A DNA stretch of 64,000 nt from the NCBI GenBank assembly GCA_013400155.1, contig VXBM01001096.1:1-64000 (forward strand), given 5' to 3'. Of this stretch, positions 1-11,214 are shown in pieces. The stretch's first letter is position 1. The number at the start of each line of letters is the position of its first letter. The DNA comes from Helopsaltes ochotensis. Taxonomy: Eukaryota > Chordata > Aves > Passeriformes > Locustellidae. A model generated the notes under the pieces. It ran no database searches. It worked only from the letters and a program-made list of their open reading frames with translations, and was not told where the DNA came from. Position numbers and translations under genes: made by a program.

Positions 1-89
1 CGGCGGAGGAGCGTTCCCGGCGCGTCCCGCCCGGCCCCGCGCACATCCCGCCCGCACTGCCCCGTCGGGCTGAGCCCCGCGCCGCTGCC
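1..89 (+). promoter_or_regulatory. PCDH8: PCDH8 5' UTR / CpG-rich 5' end (partial)
   Basis: Very GC- and CpG-rich sequence runs up to the start codon, as expected of a CpG-island 5' UTR. The transcription start and promoter probably lie before base 1. Confidence 0.6.
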
Positions 90-2501
90 ATGAGCCCCCT
101 GCGGCTGCTGGCCGCCGCCTGCCTGCTGGCCCTGTCCCGCTGCAAGACGGTGAGGTATCGCACCGACGAGGAGGGCGCGCCGGGCACGGTGATCGGTACT
201 CTAGCCGACGAGATGCCGGTGAAGGCGCCGGGGGAGATGAGCTTTCGCCTGATGCGGCAGTTCAGCAACAGTTCGCTGGTGCGGGTGCGGGAGGAGGACG
301 GGCAGCTGAGCATCGGTGAAGCGGGGCTGGACCGGGAGCGGCTGTGCGGCCAAGCCCCCCAATGTGTCCTGGCCTTCGACGTGGTGAGCTGCTGGCGGGA
401 GCGCTACCGCCTGGTGCACGTGGAGCTGGAGGTGCGTGACATCAATGACAATGCACCGCGCTTCCCCCATGCCCAGATGGCGCTGGAGGTGTCGGAGAGT
501 GCTGCACCCGGCACTCGCCTCCCACTGGAGGTGGCTGTGGATGAGGACGTGGGCTCCAACTCCATCCAGAGCTTCCAGGTCTCCCTCAACAGCCACTTCG
601 GTGTGGAGGCACAGACACGGGCAGATGGGGCACGCTGTGCCGACCTGGTGCTGCTCCAGGAACTGGACCGCGAGCGCCAGCCCTCCTACACCCTGGAGCT
701 GGTAGCCAAGGATGGTGGCAGTCCAGCACGCTCAGGCACAGCCACCGTGCATGTCCGCGTCCTCGACGCCAATGACAACAGTCCAACCTTTGCCCAGAGC
801 TCGGTCACGGTGGAGTTGCCTGAGGATGCACCGCCCGGCTCCCTGCTGCTCGATCTGGATGCTGCTGACCCTGATGAGGGCCCCAATGGTGAGGTGGTCT
901 ATGCCTTCAGCAGCCAGGTGCCCCCTGAGGCTCGGCGGCTCTTCCGCCTCGACCCGCGCTCGGGCCACCTCACGTTGGAGGCCGCCGTGGACTACGAGCG
1001 CACCCGCACCTACGAGCTGGACGTGCGTGCCCAGGACCGCGGTGCCAGCCCCCGTGCTGCCACCTGCACCGTCGTCGTGCGCCTCACCGACGTCAACGAC
1101 AACGCTCCGCGCATCAGCATCAGCGCCCTCCGTGGCGCTGCCAGTGCTGCTGGCGTGGCCTACGTCAGCGAGGCGGCAGCCAGTGAGAGCTTCGTGGCCC
1201 TCGTCAGCGCCACAGACCGTGACTCGGGCGCCAACGGGCAGGTGCGCTGCAGCCTCCGTGGGCACGACCACTTCGCCCTGCAGCGAGCCTATGAGGACAG
1301 CTACATGATCGTCACCACGGCGGCGCTGGACCGCGAGCGCATCCCTGAGTACAACCTCACCGTGGTGGCCGAGGACCTGGGCTCGCCGCCCTTCAAGACT
1401 GTCCGCCAGTATACAGTGCGGGTGAGCGATGAGAATGACAACGCGCCGCTCTTTGCCAAGCCCCTCTACGAGGTGGCTGTACCAGAGAACAACCCCCCGG
1501 GCGCCTATATCACCACAGTGGTGGCTCGTGACCCTGATCTTGGCCACAATGGCAAGGTCACCTACCGGCTCCTGGAGACACAGGTCATGGGGGCCCCCAT
1601 CTCCACCTACGTCTCGGTGGACCCCGCCACCGGGGCCATCTATGCCCTCAGGACATTCAACTATGAGATCCTCAAGCAGCTGGACCTGAGGATCCAGGCC
1701 ACTGATGGTGGCTCCCCACAGCTCTCCAGCAGCACCCTTGTCAAAGTGAGAATGGTGGACCAGAACGACAACCCTCCCGTCATCATCCACCCCGTGCTCA
1801 CCAACGGGACTGTGGAAATCGGTGTGTCCAGCAAGACCTCCCGTGACTCCCTGGTGGCCCAAATCAAAGCTCGAGATGCAGATGATGGGGCCAATGCCGA
1901 GCTCACCTTTGCCTTCCTGGAAGAGTCCCAGCAGGACCTTTTCACCATCAACCCAAGTACTGGGGACATTGTGCTGAGGGGTGACCTCTCTGAAGAGCTG
2001 GGACAGCTATTCAAGGTCATCCTGACTGTGACAGACAATGGCAGACCTCCGCTGGCCACAACTGCCACAGTTAACTTCCTGGTGACCGCCACTGCTCCGT
2101 CCAGTATCCAAGACATAGCCAAGCCCAGCTCCTGGGAGGGAAAGGCTTTGCAGTGGGACATCCCTCTGATCGTGATCATTGTCCTGGCAGGCAGCTGCAC
2201 CCTCCTCCTGGTGGCTATAATCACCATCGCCACCACCTGCAACAGGCGCAAGAAGGGGAACAACATCAAAAACAACACTGCCTTGAAGGACCAAATAGAC
2301 ATCTCCCACCTGGAGAAGGGCCATCAGGAGGAGGGCAGCCAGAGGGGGAGCATGTTTGAGGTACGAACCTTTCCCAGCAAAACCTCTTTCACCAGCCCCG
2401 ACCCCTCTCCAGCTGCTGAAGAGATCTCCACCACTGAGAGCGGCAGCGACAGCACTTGCCTCTACGAGGGTCAGAAGAGGCTGAGGGGACAGACTGGGGA
2501 G
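90..2501 (+). CDS. PCDH8: PCDH8 coding exon 1 (signal peptide, EC1-EC6, membrane segment, proximal tail)
   Basis: This exon is 804 codons in phase 0 and ends after Gly-Glu at a consensus donor, G|GTAAGG, at 2502. The open frame runs past the donor through intron 1 until 2714, so ORF length alone overstates the exon. Confidence 0.94.
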
Positions 2502-3678
2502 GTAAGGTCTTGCCACAGGGAAGTGGGGCAGAGGGTGGGGGGTGTCTTGGAGGATGTGAATTGCAGAGGTGCAGTTAATGTTGCTTTACCTTTCACCACT
2601 TCCCTCTCATGTCTCCTTTGCTTTTCGTCCCCACCAGCAGGGTTTTGCTGCCACTCCGAGCTACAACAAAGAGCCTGCTCCCCCCGTGGCCATTTGGAAG
2701 GGACATTCCTTTAACACCATCTCCGGCCGGGAGGCAGAGAAGTTCAGTGGTAAAGACAGCGGCAAAGGCGACAGTGATTTTAATGACAGCGACTCGGATA
2801 TCAGCGGAGATGCCCTGAAGAAAGATCTCATCACACACATGCAGAACGGTAAGGGCTCTGCCCCTGCCTGGAACTCAGAAGGGTCCAGGGGAGGTGGATG
2901 GAGGGACCTATCCGTGGGGCACAGTGATCAGGCGGGGCAGCTGGAAGGGGAAGCCAGACACTGCATGGCACAAACTGCCCATCTCCTTGTAGCAGGCTGT
3001 TAGATGTTGGTTCCTCTCTTTGCAGAGAGCCCAGCACAAATTAGCATATGCTGGAAGTGCAGTAGGATTGGATTTTCTTCCCAAAAAAAGGTTCCCTTAA
3101 AGTTAGAACTGTGAGGAGTGTCTCTAACAAAACAACATTACCTAACTAAGCATGGGTTTTTGTCGTGCTGTGCTGTAAAGGATTGCCTCCCCACTCCTAC
3201 CATCGGTGCAGTGAATCACCCTGTGACTGGTAACTGAGGATTGTGAATGGTGTGGATTTATTCCTGCAGTAACGACAGGTTTCTCCTCCCCTATCTCTCT
3301 CTAGGTCTGTGGGCATGCACTGCTGAATGCAAGATCCTGGGGCACTCCGACCGCTGCTGGAGCCCCTCCTGTGGCCGAGCCAACCCCCACCCCTCTCCAC
3401 ATCCTTCAGCACCCCTTTCCACCTTCTGCAAGAGCACGTCCTTGCCCAGGGATCCCCTTCGCAGGGACAACTTTTATCAAGCCCAGCTGCCCAAAACAGT
3501 CGGGCTTCAGAGCGTCTATGAGAAGGTGCTGCACAGGGACTTTGACCGGACGATCACGCTCCTCTCCCCGCCGCGCCCTGCACGGCTCCCCGACCTTCAG
3601 GAGATCGGGGTGCCCCTTTTCCCAGCCCCCTCAACTAGATACCTGGGCCCCCAGACCGAGACGACTGAGAAGGCGTAG
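90..3678 (+). CDS. PCDH8: Protocadherin-8 (PCDH8), complete, 3 coding exons, 997 aa
   Basis: Coding exons are 90-2501, 2641-2848 and 3305-3678 (2412+208+374 nt, one open frame to TAG at 3676). PCDH8 is a single-pass delta2-protocadherin of the plasma membrane that mediates calcium-dependent homophilic adhesion; in mammals (arcadlin/PAPC) it acts at synapses and in paraxial mesoderm. Seen in the protein: a hydrophobic signal peptide at about residues 1-18, then six cadherin repeats whose calcium-binding linkers DxNDNxP begin at residues 117, 226, 334, 447 and 557, a membrane segment at about 692-716 followed by a basic stop-transfer stretch, and a cytoplasmic tail of about 280 residues. The acidic tail motif at about 844-858 (GKGDSDFNDSDSD) is the conserved delta2 motif. 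A large first exon covering ectodomain and membrane segment is typical of protocadherins. The start has a fair Kozak context (gccATGa) and directly precedes the signal peptide. Identification is very secure; exon 2 has a tandem acceptor. Confidence 0.97.
2641..2848 (+). CDS. PCDH8: PCDH8 coding exon 2 (cytoplasmic, acidic delta2 motif)
   Basis: The exon begins after the tandem acceptor CAGCAG at 2635-2640; starting at 2641 gives Gly-Phe-Ala-Ala as in mammals, while starting at 2638 would add one Gln. It ends with one base of a Gly codon before GTAAGG at 2849. It encodes the segment from GFAATPSY to the GKGDSDFNDSDSD motif. Confidence 0.92.
3305..3678 (+). CDS. PCDH8: PCDH8 coding exon 3 (C-terminal tail and stop)
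   Basis: The acceptor is a CT-rich tract ending CTCTAG at 3304. The exon completes the Gly codon and continues LWACTAECKILGHSDRCW, a block I recognise from mammalian PCDH8. Stop TAG is at 3676-3678. Confidence 0.93.
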
Positions 3679-4053
3679 CCCAGAGTGCTCCCCCTCAAGT
3701 GCACCCCTCCCTGCGCACACAACTAGGTCACTCCCGAGAGCCTTTAAGTTATTGATCAGATCCAGTGTCGTATGTGTAAATATGCAAGATGTGCCTTACA
3801 AATGAAGTTGTTTGGGAAAGATTTCCAATCAGATCAGTACTGTTTGATATTTGCAAACAAAAAAAAAAATTGTTTGTAGTTAATGTAATTTTTATGAAAT
3901 GTGCAGTATTTAAATTTCTTTTCATGTTTTCTACATTGGGGTTTTTTCTTTTGCTTTTGGTTTACTCATGGCCTGCCATTTTTTGTAGTGTTTTTAACCT
4001 GTACATTGTGTAATGTAATGTTTGTATATAATGAAAATGTTATATTTTTATAT

Positions 4054-4059
4054 AATAAA
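4054..4059 (+). terminator. Proximal poly(A) signal of PCDH8
   Basis: AATAAA in AU-rich sequence about 375 bases after the PCDH8 stop codon. Confidence 0.6.
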
Positions 4060-4307
4060 TACTTAAAAAAGGGAATTCTTGCCAAAGGAGCTGTCTGAAA
4101 GACACAGTAATAACAATTAATAATAATATCTTGAATATGTAGAATCTTGTAAGGGAAATTCCTCTTTCACGGTATAATAATCTAAGCAACCCAGTGTACT
4201 GAGAAGTTTGCCTTGCCAAATGTGACTTGTATTTCTTGAGTCTGTGGTCAACTTAAGTGTTATTTAATTGCCTTTGGTTCCTGTAATCTGTATCACTGAT
4301 AAACACT

Positions 4308-4313
4308 AATAAA
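4308..4313 (+). terminator. Distal poly(A) signal of PCDH8
   Basis: AATAAA followed within 10-20 bases by a GT-rich element; the best candidate for the end of the long transcript. Confidence 0.65.
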
Positions 4314-4330
4314 GGTTTTGTGATGTTCAG

Positions 4331-7189
4331 AGGGTTCTGTTCATGGATTTCATGCTTCAGAGCATAGAGGTCTTCACAGGTCAACAAAAGTATTTTGTGC
4401 TGGCAAATGCAGCGGGAAGGAGCTACTTGTAGCCTTGCCCATCTTTGGTCTCTGGCAATACCTCTGGAGGTTTAGCTCCAAAGCTTTTAATGCTGGGTGG
4501 GAGGGAGCCTTGGATGACAGAGCCAGCCTTTGCTTGTCACTGCCTGGTCTGAGCTTTTCCAGCTCGATCCTGCACGGGCAGGGAGTGGTGTCATTTTAGT
4601 GAAGCAAGTGAAGCTCCGTTCATCAGTGGAAACGTTCGTGCTGTGCCGATGTCTTTGCATCAGCAGCCACCCGAGCACCTCGCTTTCTGTTCTGGCTGAG
4701 AGATTGAGCCAGGCTCTATGGGTGTGTGCTCGAATGCTTATCCCTTGTTAAAGCAGCCTTACTAAAGGACAGTAGTTTGTGTTTATGTACATATATTTAG
4801 ACATCAAGGGAAAGGTGCATGAAATGAATTAAAAATGTTGATTATATTGACATTTTCTATGATACATATTTCTCTTCTCCCTGAAATGACTGTCCTGGAA
4901 AAAAATACAGAGCTTTGAAATTCCTTCCTATTGGGTTTCAAGCTAAAAGCAGATCTCAAATCCTTCTGCTGAAATCAGGTATAGAACAGCATTTAATGAA
5001 ACACATTCATGAAGCATGAATGTTTCTTCCTATGTTCATAAAACTGCTTACACCAGAAGTAACACTTCTACTGGAGTTTTAATATTTGATTGAAGTTTTC
5101 CAAAAGGGAGAACTGCTCCTTATGTGGACTACATAATTTCACACTTTATACAAATCAATAATCCAAAAATCTGTACATGGCAAAGCTTTGGGGTTTTATC
5201 ATGAATTTTTAAACTATTTATCTAATTAGTATGGTACATATATATAGAATATGAGTCATCAAGGAAATATAAAACCTTCTTAGATATAAATGAGACTCTA
5301 TTTGGCTTTGTGTCTCAAAATGTAAGTAGAAAACATTATCTCACCTGTATGTCTCTTAACCAACAAAAATCCCCTTTCTCCCCCAACTTCCAGCTTTCTA
5401 AAGCCCATGTAGTGAGAGTAGCAGAACCCAATCAAGTTTTTATGCACACGGGGTCTGAGTTTCAACTGTTTCATAAAAGTCATGATGTAAAGATTTGTGG
5501 TGGGCAAAGAGTTTCAGAGATTGTACTTGAAGGGAATTTAAATCAGGCTGATGCAAGAACTCAGGAAGCTATTTTTGTGATACATCTATGGTCAGGAAAA
5601 CAGGTGAGCATTTCTGGCAATTCTTCCAAAGTCTGGTAGTAAAAATCATGTTGCATCTAATGAACTTAGAGGGTCATCTTGGTTAAATTTAGAGCTGAAG
5701 TTGTGGCTGAAGGATGGGTGCTGAGAAGGAAAGCTGGCAGCCTCCCTTCTGGCTAATCACCAGTGATGCAGAGCAGCAACGCCTGCATGGGAAGTAATTA
5801 GTCATAACTGAACTCAGGGAGGGAAAGGCTTTCTGTCAAAGAAAGCAGGACTGTCTGATAAGCTGATTCTTCCTTATCTAGTTCAAAAGCCTGGGTTACA
5901 TACCCCAACACCTTTCCAGCAGGTCCCCTGGCAGGGCCAACAGACAAAGGTAGGTAGCCACAGACAAAGGACGTTTCATCGCAGTATGTTTTGGCATCAA
6001 AGTTGTGCTGTTTCCTGAAACAGAGCTTGTGTCCTTCTGTGAGTGGATTGATGGTCCTCATTGCCTGATCAGGAGTTTGGGCTACTCCAATGCAAGGCAA
6101 CCTTGAAATGGTAGGAAAATTAAGTACTTGATGCTGTTCCCAAAAGAGCTTTCAGCAGCAAGCAGCTAGTCTCATTGGGGTTTGGGATCTGGCTGCTCTG
6201 GCATCCCACATACTGTAAAATGTGGTATTTTTGTATTAAATACCACCTAATATTTAAATCTGAGCTCACCATTTCACAGGGACTCTCTGGTTCGTGGAAA
6301 GATACAGACTTCTGAGAGCTTCTCATCTTGGCCTGGCCAGGCAATGGGAACTGTTCAGGTGCATCACTGAAGCTCCTCATCTCCCCTTTTCTTGTAAGGG
6401 CGAGTCTAGACTCCTGTAATCTTTAGGTGCCTAAAACTAGAGGAGGGAAGTCTCCAAGCTCCATCAGATAAGAGCACACACCACCCAAAGTCCAGCTGAG
6501 TGGAGAGGGGAGCCCAAGGCTTAGCTCCTGGGCTATGTCCTTTGGATCAAACATTTGCTCCATTGATGCTATTTCACTGTGTATGTCCTAGCTTTTTCTT
6601 TTAGTTCTTGATTACCATAACTGAGATTTTTGCTAACATACTTCAGAAATTAATGCAGCAATCCTGTCAGTTAAATTCCAATTATTGCCAAGCATGGTGT
6701 GACATCAGCCTTAAGTCGCATGATGAGGCTGTATGACCACAGAACCCCTTGCTCACAAAGAGTTACCTTCTTCTGTCTGCCTTTCCCTGGCTCAGAGGGC
6801 AGAGGCGAGGAGGGAGTGCCAAGACACAGGACAGGAGACAACACTGCTTTACTGAGCCAGCATTAATTCCATGGCCCGAACTGGCCACAGCAGTAGGGCA
6901 TCACAAAAGAGTTGACACTGAGCTTGAGCCTGCTCCTGCTGAAATGTCTGGGAGTCACCTACAATGGAGCCAAGCACCCTCGACGCCCTCCACAGTCATT
7001 GAGGAGAAACAGGCACTTTTAGGTCATGAAACATAAAAGTGGGTAATTCCCACAGGCTCTTTTCCAGGTGTACCTTCACAGCCATTAAGGCATAGCTGCA
7101 ATATCTCCTGAGTGCCCCATTGATATTCTGGGACTGTGGGCTTGTGTCTTGGGCAGGCCTCCAAATCTGTTTTAACTCTCAATTATTTA
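4331..7189. other. Intergenic, nothing recognised
   Basis: AT-rich sequence downstream of PCDH8. The open frames here are short, lack homology I recognise and have no coding neighbours. No RNA gene or repeat was recognised. Confidence 0.6.
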
Positions 7190-7367
7190 AATTAGTTTTC
7201 CAAAAGTCCAGTCTGTTTCACCCATGACAGTAATGGGTGATTTCTCTATATCTATCTCGACCCATGAATTTTTTTCATCTGATTTTCCACCCCTGTTCTG
7301 CTGAGGACAGGGAGTAAGTGAGAAATGGGGAGGGGGTCTGGCTGCTGACCAAGGTCTACCCACCACA
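7190..7367 (+). mobile_element. 3' end of an avian ERVL-type LTR (fragment)
   Basis: The order of landmarks (a 'cagtctgtttcacccatgac' block, 'atctcgacccatga', a CT-rich tract, 'gctgaggacaggg', terminal CCCACCACA) matches the 3' end of the larger LTR at 21148-22027, which ends in the same CCCACCACA. The upstream part of the LTR is missing or too diverged to see. Subfamily not assigned. Confidence 0.6.
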
Positions 7368-7605
7368 CACACCAAGGAGACAAGATCCCAGGGATGCCTT
7401 CTCAGTGCTTCAGCTGAAGAATTAGTCAAATTCCCACTGACCTGCTCTTCTGTCCTGTGCCACTTGAATGTCTTCAAGGATGATTTATGTATTGAAGTGT
7501 GTGATGGAGTCTAACACCACTGAGTGCCTGATTCTGGCTCCTGCAGTGCCTGCTGTAGGTGCAGGACTCCTCCTAAAACGGTGGCAGCACTCATGTTTGT
7601 AAGCT

Positions 7606-7638
7606 GGCTGTGATGTGGCTGTGACGTGGCTGTGATGT
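7606..7638 (+). repeat. Three tandem copies of an 11-mer
   Basis: GGCTGTGATGT is repeated three times head to tail; the middle copy has one C-for-T change. Confidence 0.8.
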
Positions 7639-10600
7639 GACCTCTGGAGTGGGGGGTTAATCCTGTGTCCTCAACACATGCAAGATGTGTTGAAAATGTG
7701 TCAGAAAATGCTGCCAGGACCAGACCCTGAAGGCAGAGAGACACCAGGTGGGGTTTAGCTGAAGATTCAGACAGATGTGACTTCGGTGGCCAATGTGTAG
7801 GGTCTACATGAATGACAGGCATCTGCACTCCTGTGGCAGACAAGGAGGGATGGTCGGGGGTGGGTCTAGGGGAACAGACATTTCACAGTAGGCACCTGCA
7901 TTCTCTTCACAATTGCTCTCTTGTCTCCCATAACTGTTAACTCCCATTGCCTCACCATTGTATATGACAGCAGACTAAGCACCTGCCCTAAATGCAGGTA
8001 CAGACCTTGTGGATATAGAAATTCAGATGAGTGCATCACCTAAGGGGATGGTCCATCCTTTTCAGCTCCAGCTTCATTTTCCCGTGACTCCTTTGACAGC
8101 ACCACCCAGGAAAGTCATATGCTCACAGACAAATGTACCAAAGTAACAAAATCGGGTAGATGGCTGCACATTTAGCTCATCCAGATGTCAAGCAAATGTT
8201 AGGAAGGGGGCAGAGAGGGAAGAGGGCCCCAGGGCCTGGAAAGAAGATAGGACTATGGTTTTGAGCAGCAGCCAACAAAGTAGATCAGCCTATATGAAAT
8301 GTAAAACCTGTGGAGGTTTCTAATCGATTTCAAGGTTGGTCAAGGAGAAAACATTGCTTTTTGGATAATTTGAAGGCTTAGCATCACTAGTGGTAATGCT
8401 GCCTGGACTCTTCCACTGTCGCCTAAGCCCAAATTTAGCTTGAAGGATGTGGATTAGTAATTGAAGAGAAGTGTTACTTCCACCATATACACCAAGGTAT
8501 TCTAGTATTCCTTATTTAAATGGATGGTTAGGAGGAGCTCCCTGGAGTTGAGTTTCCCCCTCAGCAGTGATACAGATCCCTCCTGCTGGACACACAAAAC
8601 TAATTTCACACTCATGCCCATGATGCCCGTGGAAAGGAAGCAAATGGCCACCAAGCTGAGAAAAGAAATTATTTAGCGTGGGTGTGAGAAGTGGGTTCAT
8701 TCAGTTGATAATTATTAATTATTTTTGAGTGGACCTTAGCATCCTCAGGGCCACAGGCATGAGCACTCAGCCTGCAGCAGGCAAACCCCACTTGCCTGTC
8801 AGCTCCTGCTGCGGTGGATGGCTGGCAGCTGTGCCTAGAGGATACTTTTTGAGTAAGGAGGACTCACCAGCCCCACATCTGAGGTAAGGAAGCAATCTTG
8901 TGTGGTGCTATAGTCAAACGCTGCTAAAGAATGCAGAAGTATTTGTGGCAACTTTATCTTTCAGAGCTGAAAACTGTTCCAAGTTGTGCACCTTTGCCTT
9001 AACTGAACTTTGCACTGATGAACGTGCTGGAGGCCAGAAGTAGAGGCTGACTCCCACCCGTTCTCCTAAGTGAGTGGCCCGTTGCTGGATGACAGGAATT
9101 ACATTTGTCCCAGCAGATGTCTGCTAGGCAGCCCCATCTTTGCAGCCCAGCTGCCAGGACCTTTCACCCCCCTGACTGCAGCCTTCTTCCAGGTGAGTCC
9201 TGGCCTTGTCTGGGTTGGCCACTCTGTGGATGGTCGCTGTACCCCAGCTGTGTGCTCCATCCCCTCAGGATGGGGCAACTCACTGAAGAACAACCAGCCC
9301 AAAGGTCCCTGCAGACAAGTTCTCCTTTTTTTCCACAGGTTCGTGCTCTGTGTAGAAATACTCCTTTGTGATTAAAGGAACACAGCTTCAGGTTAACTTA
9401 AATTTGCTCCTGCAAGAAGACGGGAGTTTTGCAGGGTGTCAGCAGAGGTCATGATTATAGAGAGCTCCGAAGGACAGAGAGACACAAAAAGAAGACGAAG
9501 GCAACAACTTCCTCCCTTCACCTGGAAAACTCTTCTCCCACTCACAGTGAGAAGGAAAAAAAAAGCAAGGAGTTTGGGAAGACAGGAGACAGGGACACAC
9601 CTGATGGGGGACTAAGCTGTCTAGAGGCTGCAAACACACAAAGGTTTGAGAGGATGATCCCCACTTAAATAAGCAATTTCATTATATACAGAGGATCCTT
9701 GGCTTAATTCAGCCTCTTGTTTCATGCAAAACATGTCCACTGGACTTGGAAAAAATTCAAGAACCTTGACTTTCCAGAAGTCCTACAGCAGACAATAAGA
9801 GCAGGTTCAGTGAACAACTAGCTAGAGAATAGCATGAAGAGGCACCTCTGCAAATCAAGATCTTAACATTGCTTTTGTCTACAAATTTCCTACCTGAATC
9901 TCTGCATGTGGGACAACAGTATACAGTGTATTTGGGGTGTGATCCCTAAGTGACAGCATTCCATCCCTAGCTCTCTGCTGCAGCTCCTAGAAGATAATTC
10001 ACCAAGGTCTCCTCCCTCCCTAGAGCTTAAATTCACTTCTGTGCCGAAGACTTTCCTCCTCCCTCCTTCCCTCCCTTGGGGGCTAGATCCCTTCAGAAAG
10101 GGGATCCAGCCAGGGCTGGCAGCCTGCTGTGACCTTTGCCTGTTGGAGTAATGTACAATAACAAGAGACCCGAGGTACTTCTGAACACACAGCTTAGCAG
10201 GATGTTAATTAAAACCGTAACACTACCTCTACCCTTTGCTAGGCCAAGTTGAGAACATTTTATGAACCTCTAGGAGGTAAAGGAACATGTTCAAGGCTAT
10301 GCCACATATCTGTGAGAGAGCTGGGAGTAAATCCAAGTGCATTTTGTTTACATATCAGCATACAACCTGACACATGCAATGAATCCAGGACAAGACCAGA
10401 TGGATGCACCAGAGACCAGTGGCATGAGAAGTTAGAAAAAATTTCTTCCAGTCATTTCATTTGAAAGAGAGAGTCTTGCCTCCGTCCTCTCTCACCCACA
10501 CCAGCAGCAAGCCATCACTGTCCAAATCGCCTTTGTAAAAGTCCCCACGGTCCCTCGGTCCCCTGTCAGATGATAACAAAGAGGTTCAGTCTGTCGCTTC

Positions 10601-10829
10601 CAAATTCATGGCTCCTTTGGGCCCCAGGATGGCCGAGGTACTGCTTTGTTTTACCACCCTGGCATGACCTGGGTTTTCTTAGCAGTTATTTATTTTTATT
10701 TATTTCACTGTGTAAATTGATTATCCACGTAACAACTTTAATCAATTATCTGTGGCAAACAACTTCTCTGCAACTTAATTTGCAAAGTTCTTCCCTGACC
10801 TAGCAATATCTGATTGCATCATATAAAAG
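7639..10829. other. Intergenic, nothing recognised
   Basis: No gene, RNA or repeat family was recognised. A CT-rich run lies near 10048-10078 and there is a short poly(A) run near 9558. Confidence 0.55.
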
Positions 10830-11170
10830 CTTAACTTTGAAATGGCAACACATTTCATTAAAAATAACTAATAGCTGCAGGGTTTAAAGATGTAAATGTT
10901 AATTTTCTTAATGAGAAAAAAAGGGCATGCAGATTCTACCTGTCTATATTCATTATACTGTGTCCACATGGGATGACTCACATTTGCAAAACTCAGGTTT
11001 AATTAACATGCTTATTTTTACAATGATATTTCTCATTATAATAAATTAAATGTTTAAACAGCCAGTGCAAACATTTTGATCCAAGACAAAAATGCTTGCA
11101 CAGTGCTAGTTTAAGCATTTAATTTATTATAATCCTTTCCATAACAAATGCCTTAGAAGTTGATTTCTTC
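10830..11170. other. AT-rich possible conserved non-coding block
   Basis: Sharply AT-rich, non-repetitive sequence with several homeobox-like TTAATTA/TAATTAA cores lies directly against the GC-rich island that follows. Conservation is suspected only from composition and cannot be tested here. Confidence 0.3.
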
Positions 11171-11214
11171 GCCGCGAAAGGCTATTAATTTTATTTCCTC
11201 TGGTAACGTTTAAC

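Larger units (their letters stand above)
3679..4330 (+). other. PCDH8: PCDH8 3' UTR with two poly(A) signals
   Basis: AU-rich sequence follows the stop. Canonical AATAAA signals are at 4054-4059 and 4308-4313; the second is followed by a GT-rich stretch that suits a cleavage site near 4330. Two Pumilio-type UGUANAUA elements are present at 3775-3782 and 4023-4030. The exact cleavage points are inferred. Confidence 0.75.

Noticed and set aside
712..1308. 198-codon open frame on + in another phase of PCDH8 exon 1
   Set aside because: Low-complexity Ser/Pro/Arg-rich frame-shifted shadow of the cadherin frame.
732..1862. 376-codon open frame on - over PCDH8 exon 1
   Set aside because: Exact antisense of the cadherin repeats. 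GC-rich codon use of the real gene keeps the opposite strand open; the peptide has no recognisable domain.
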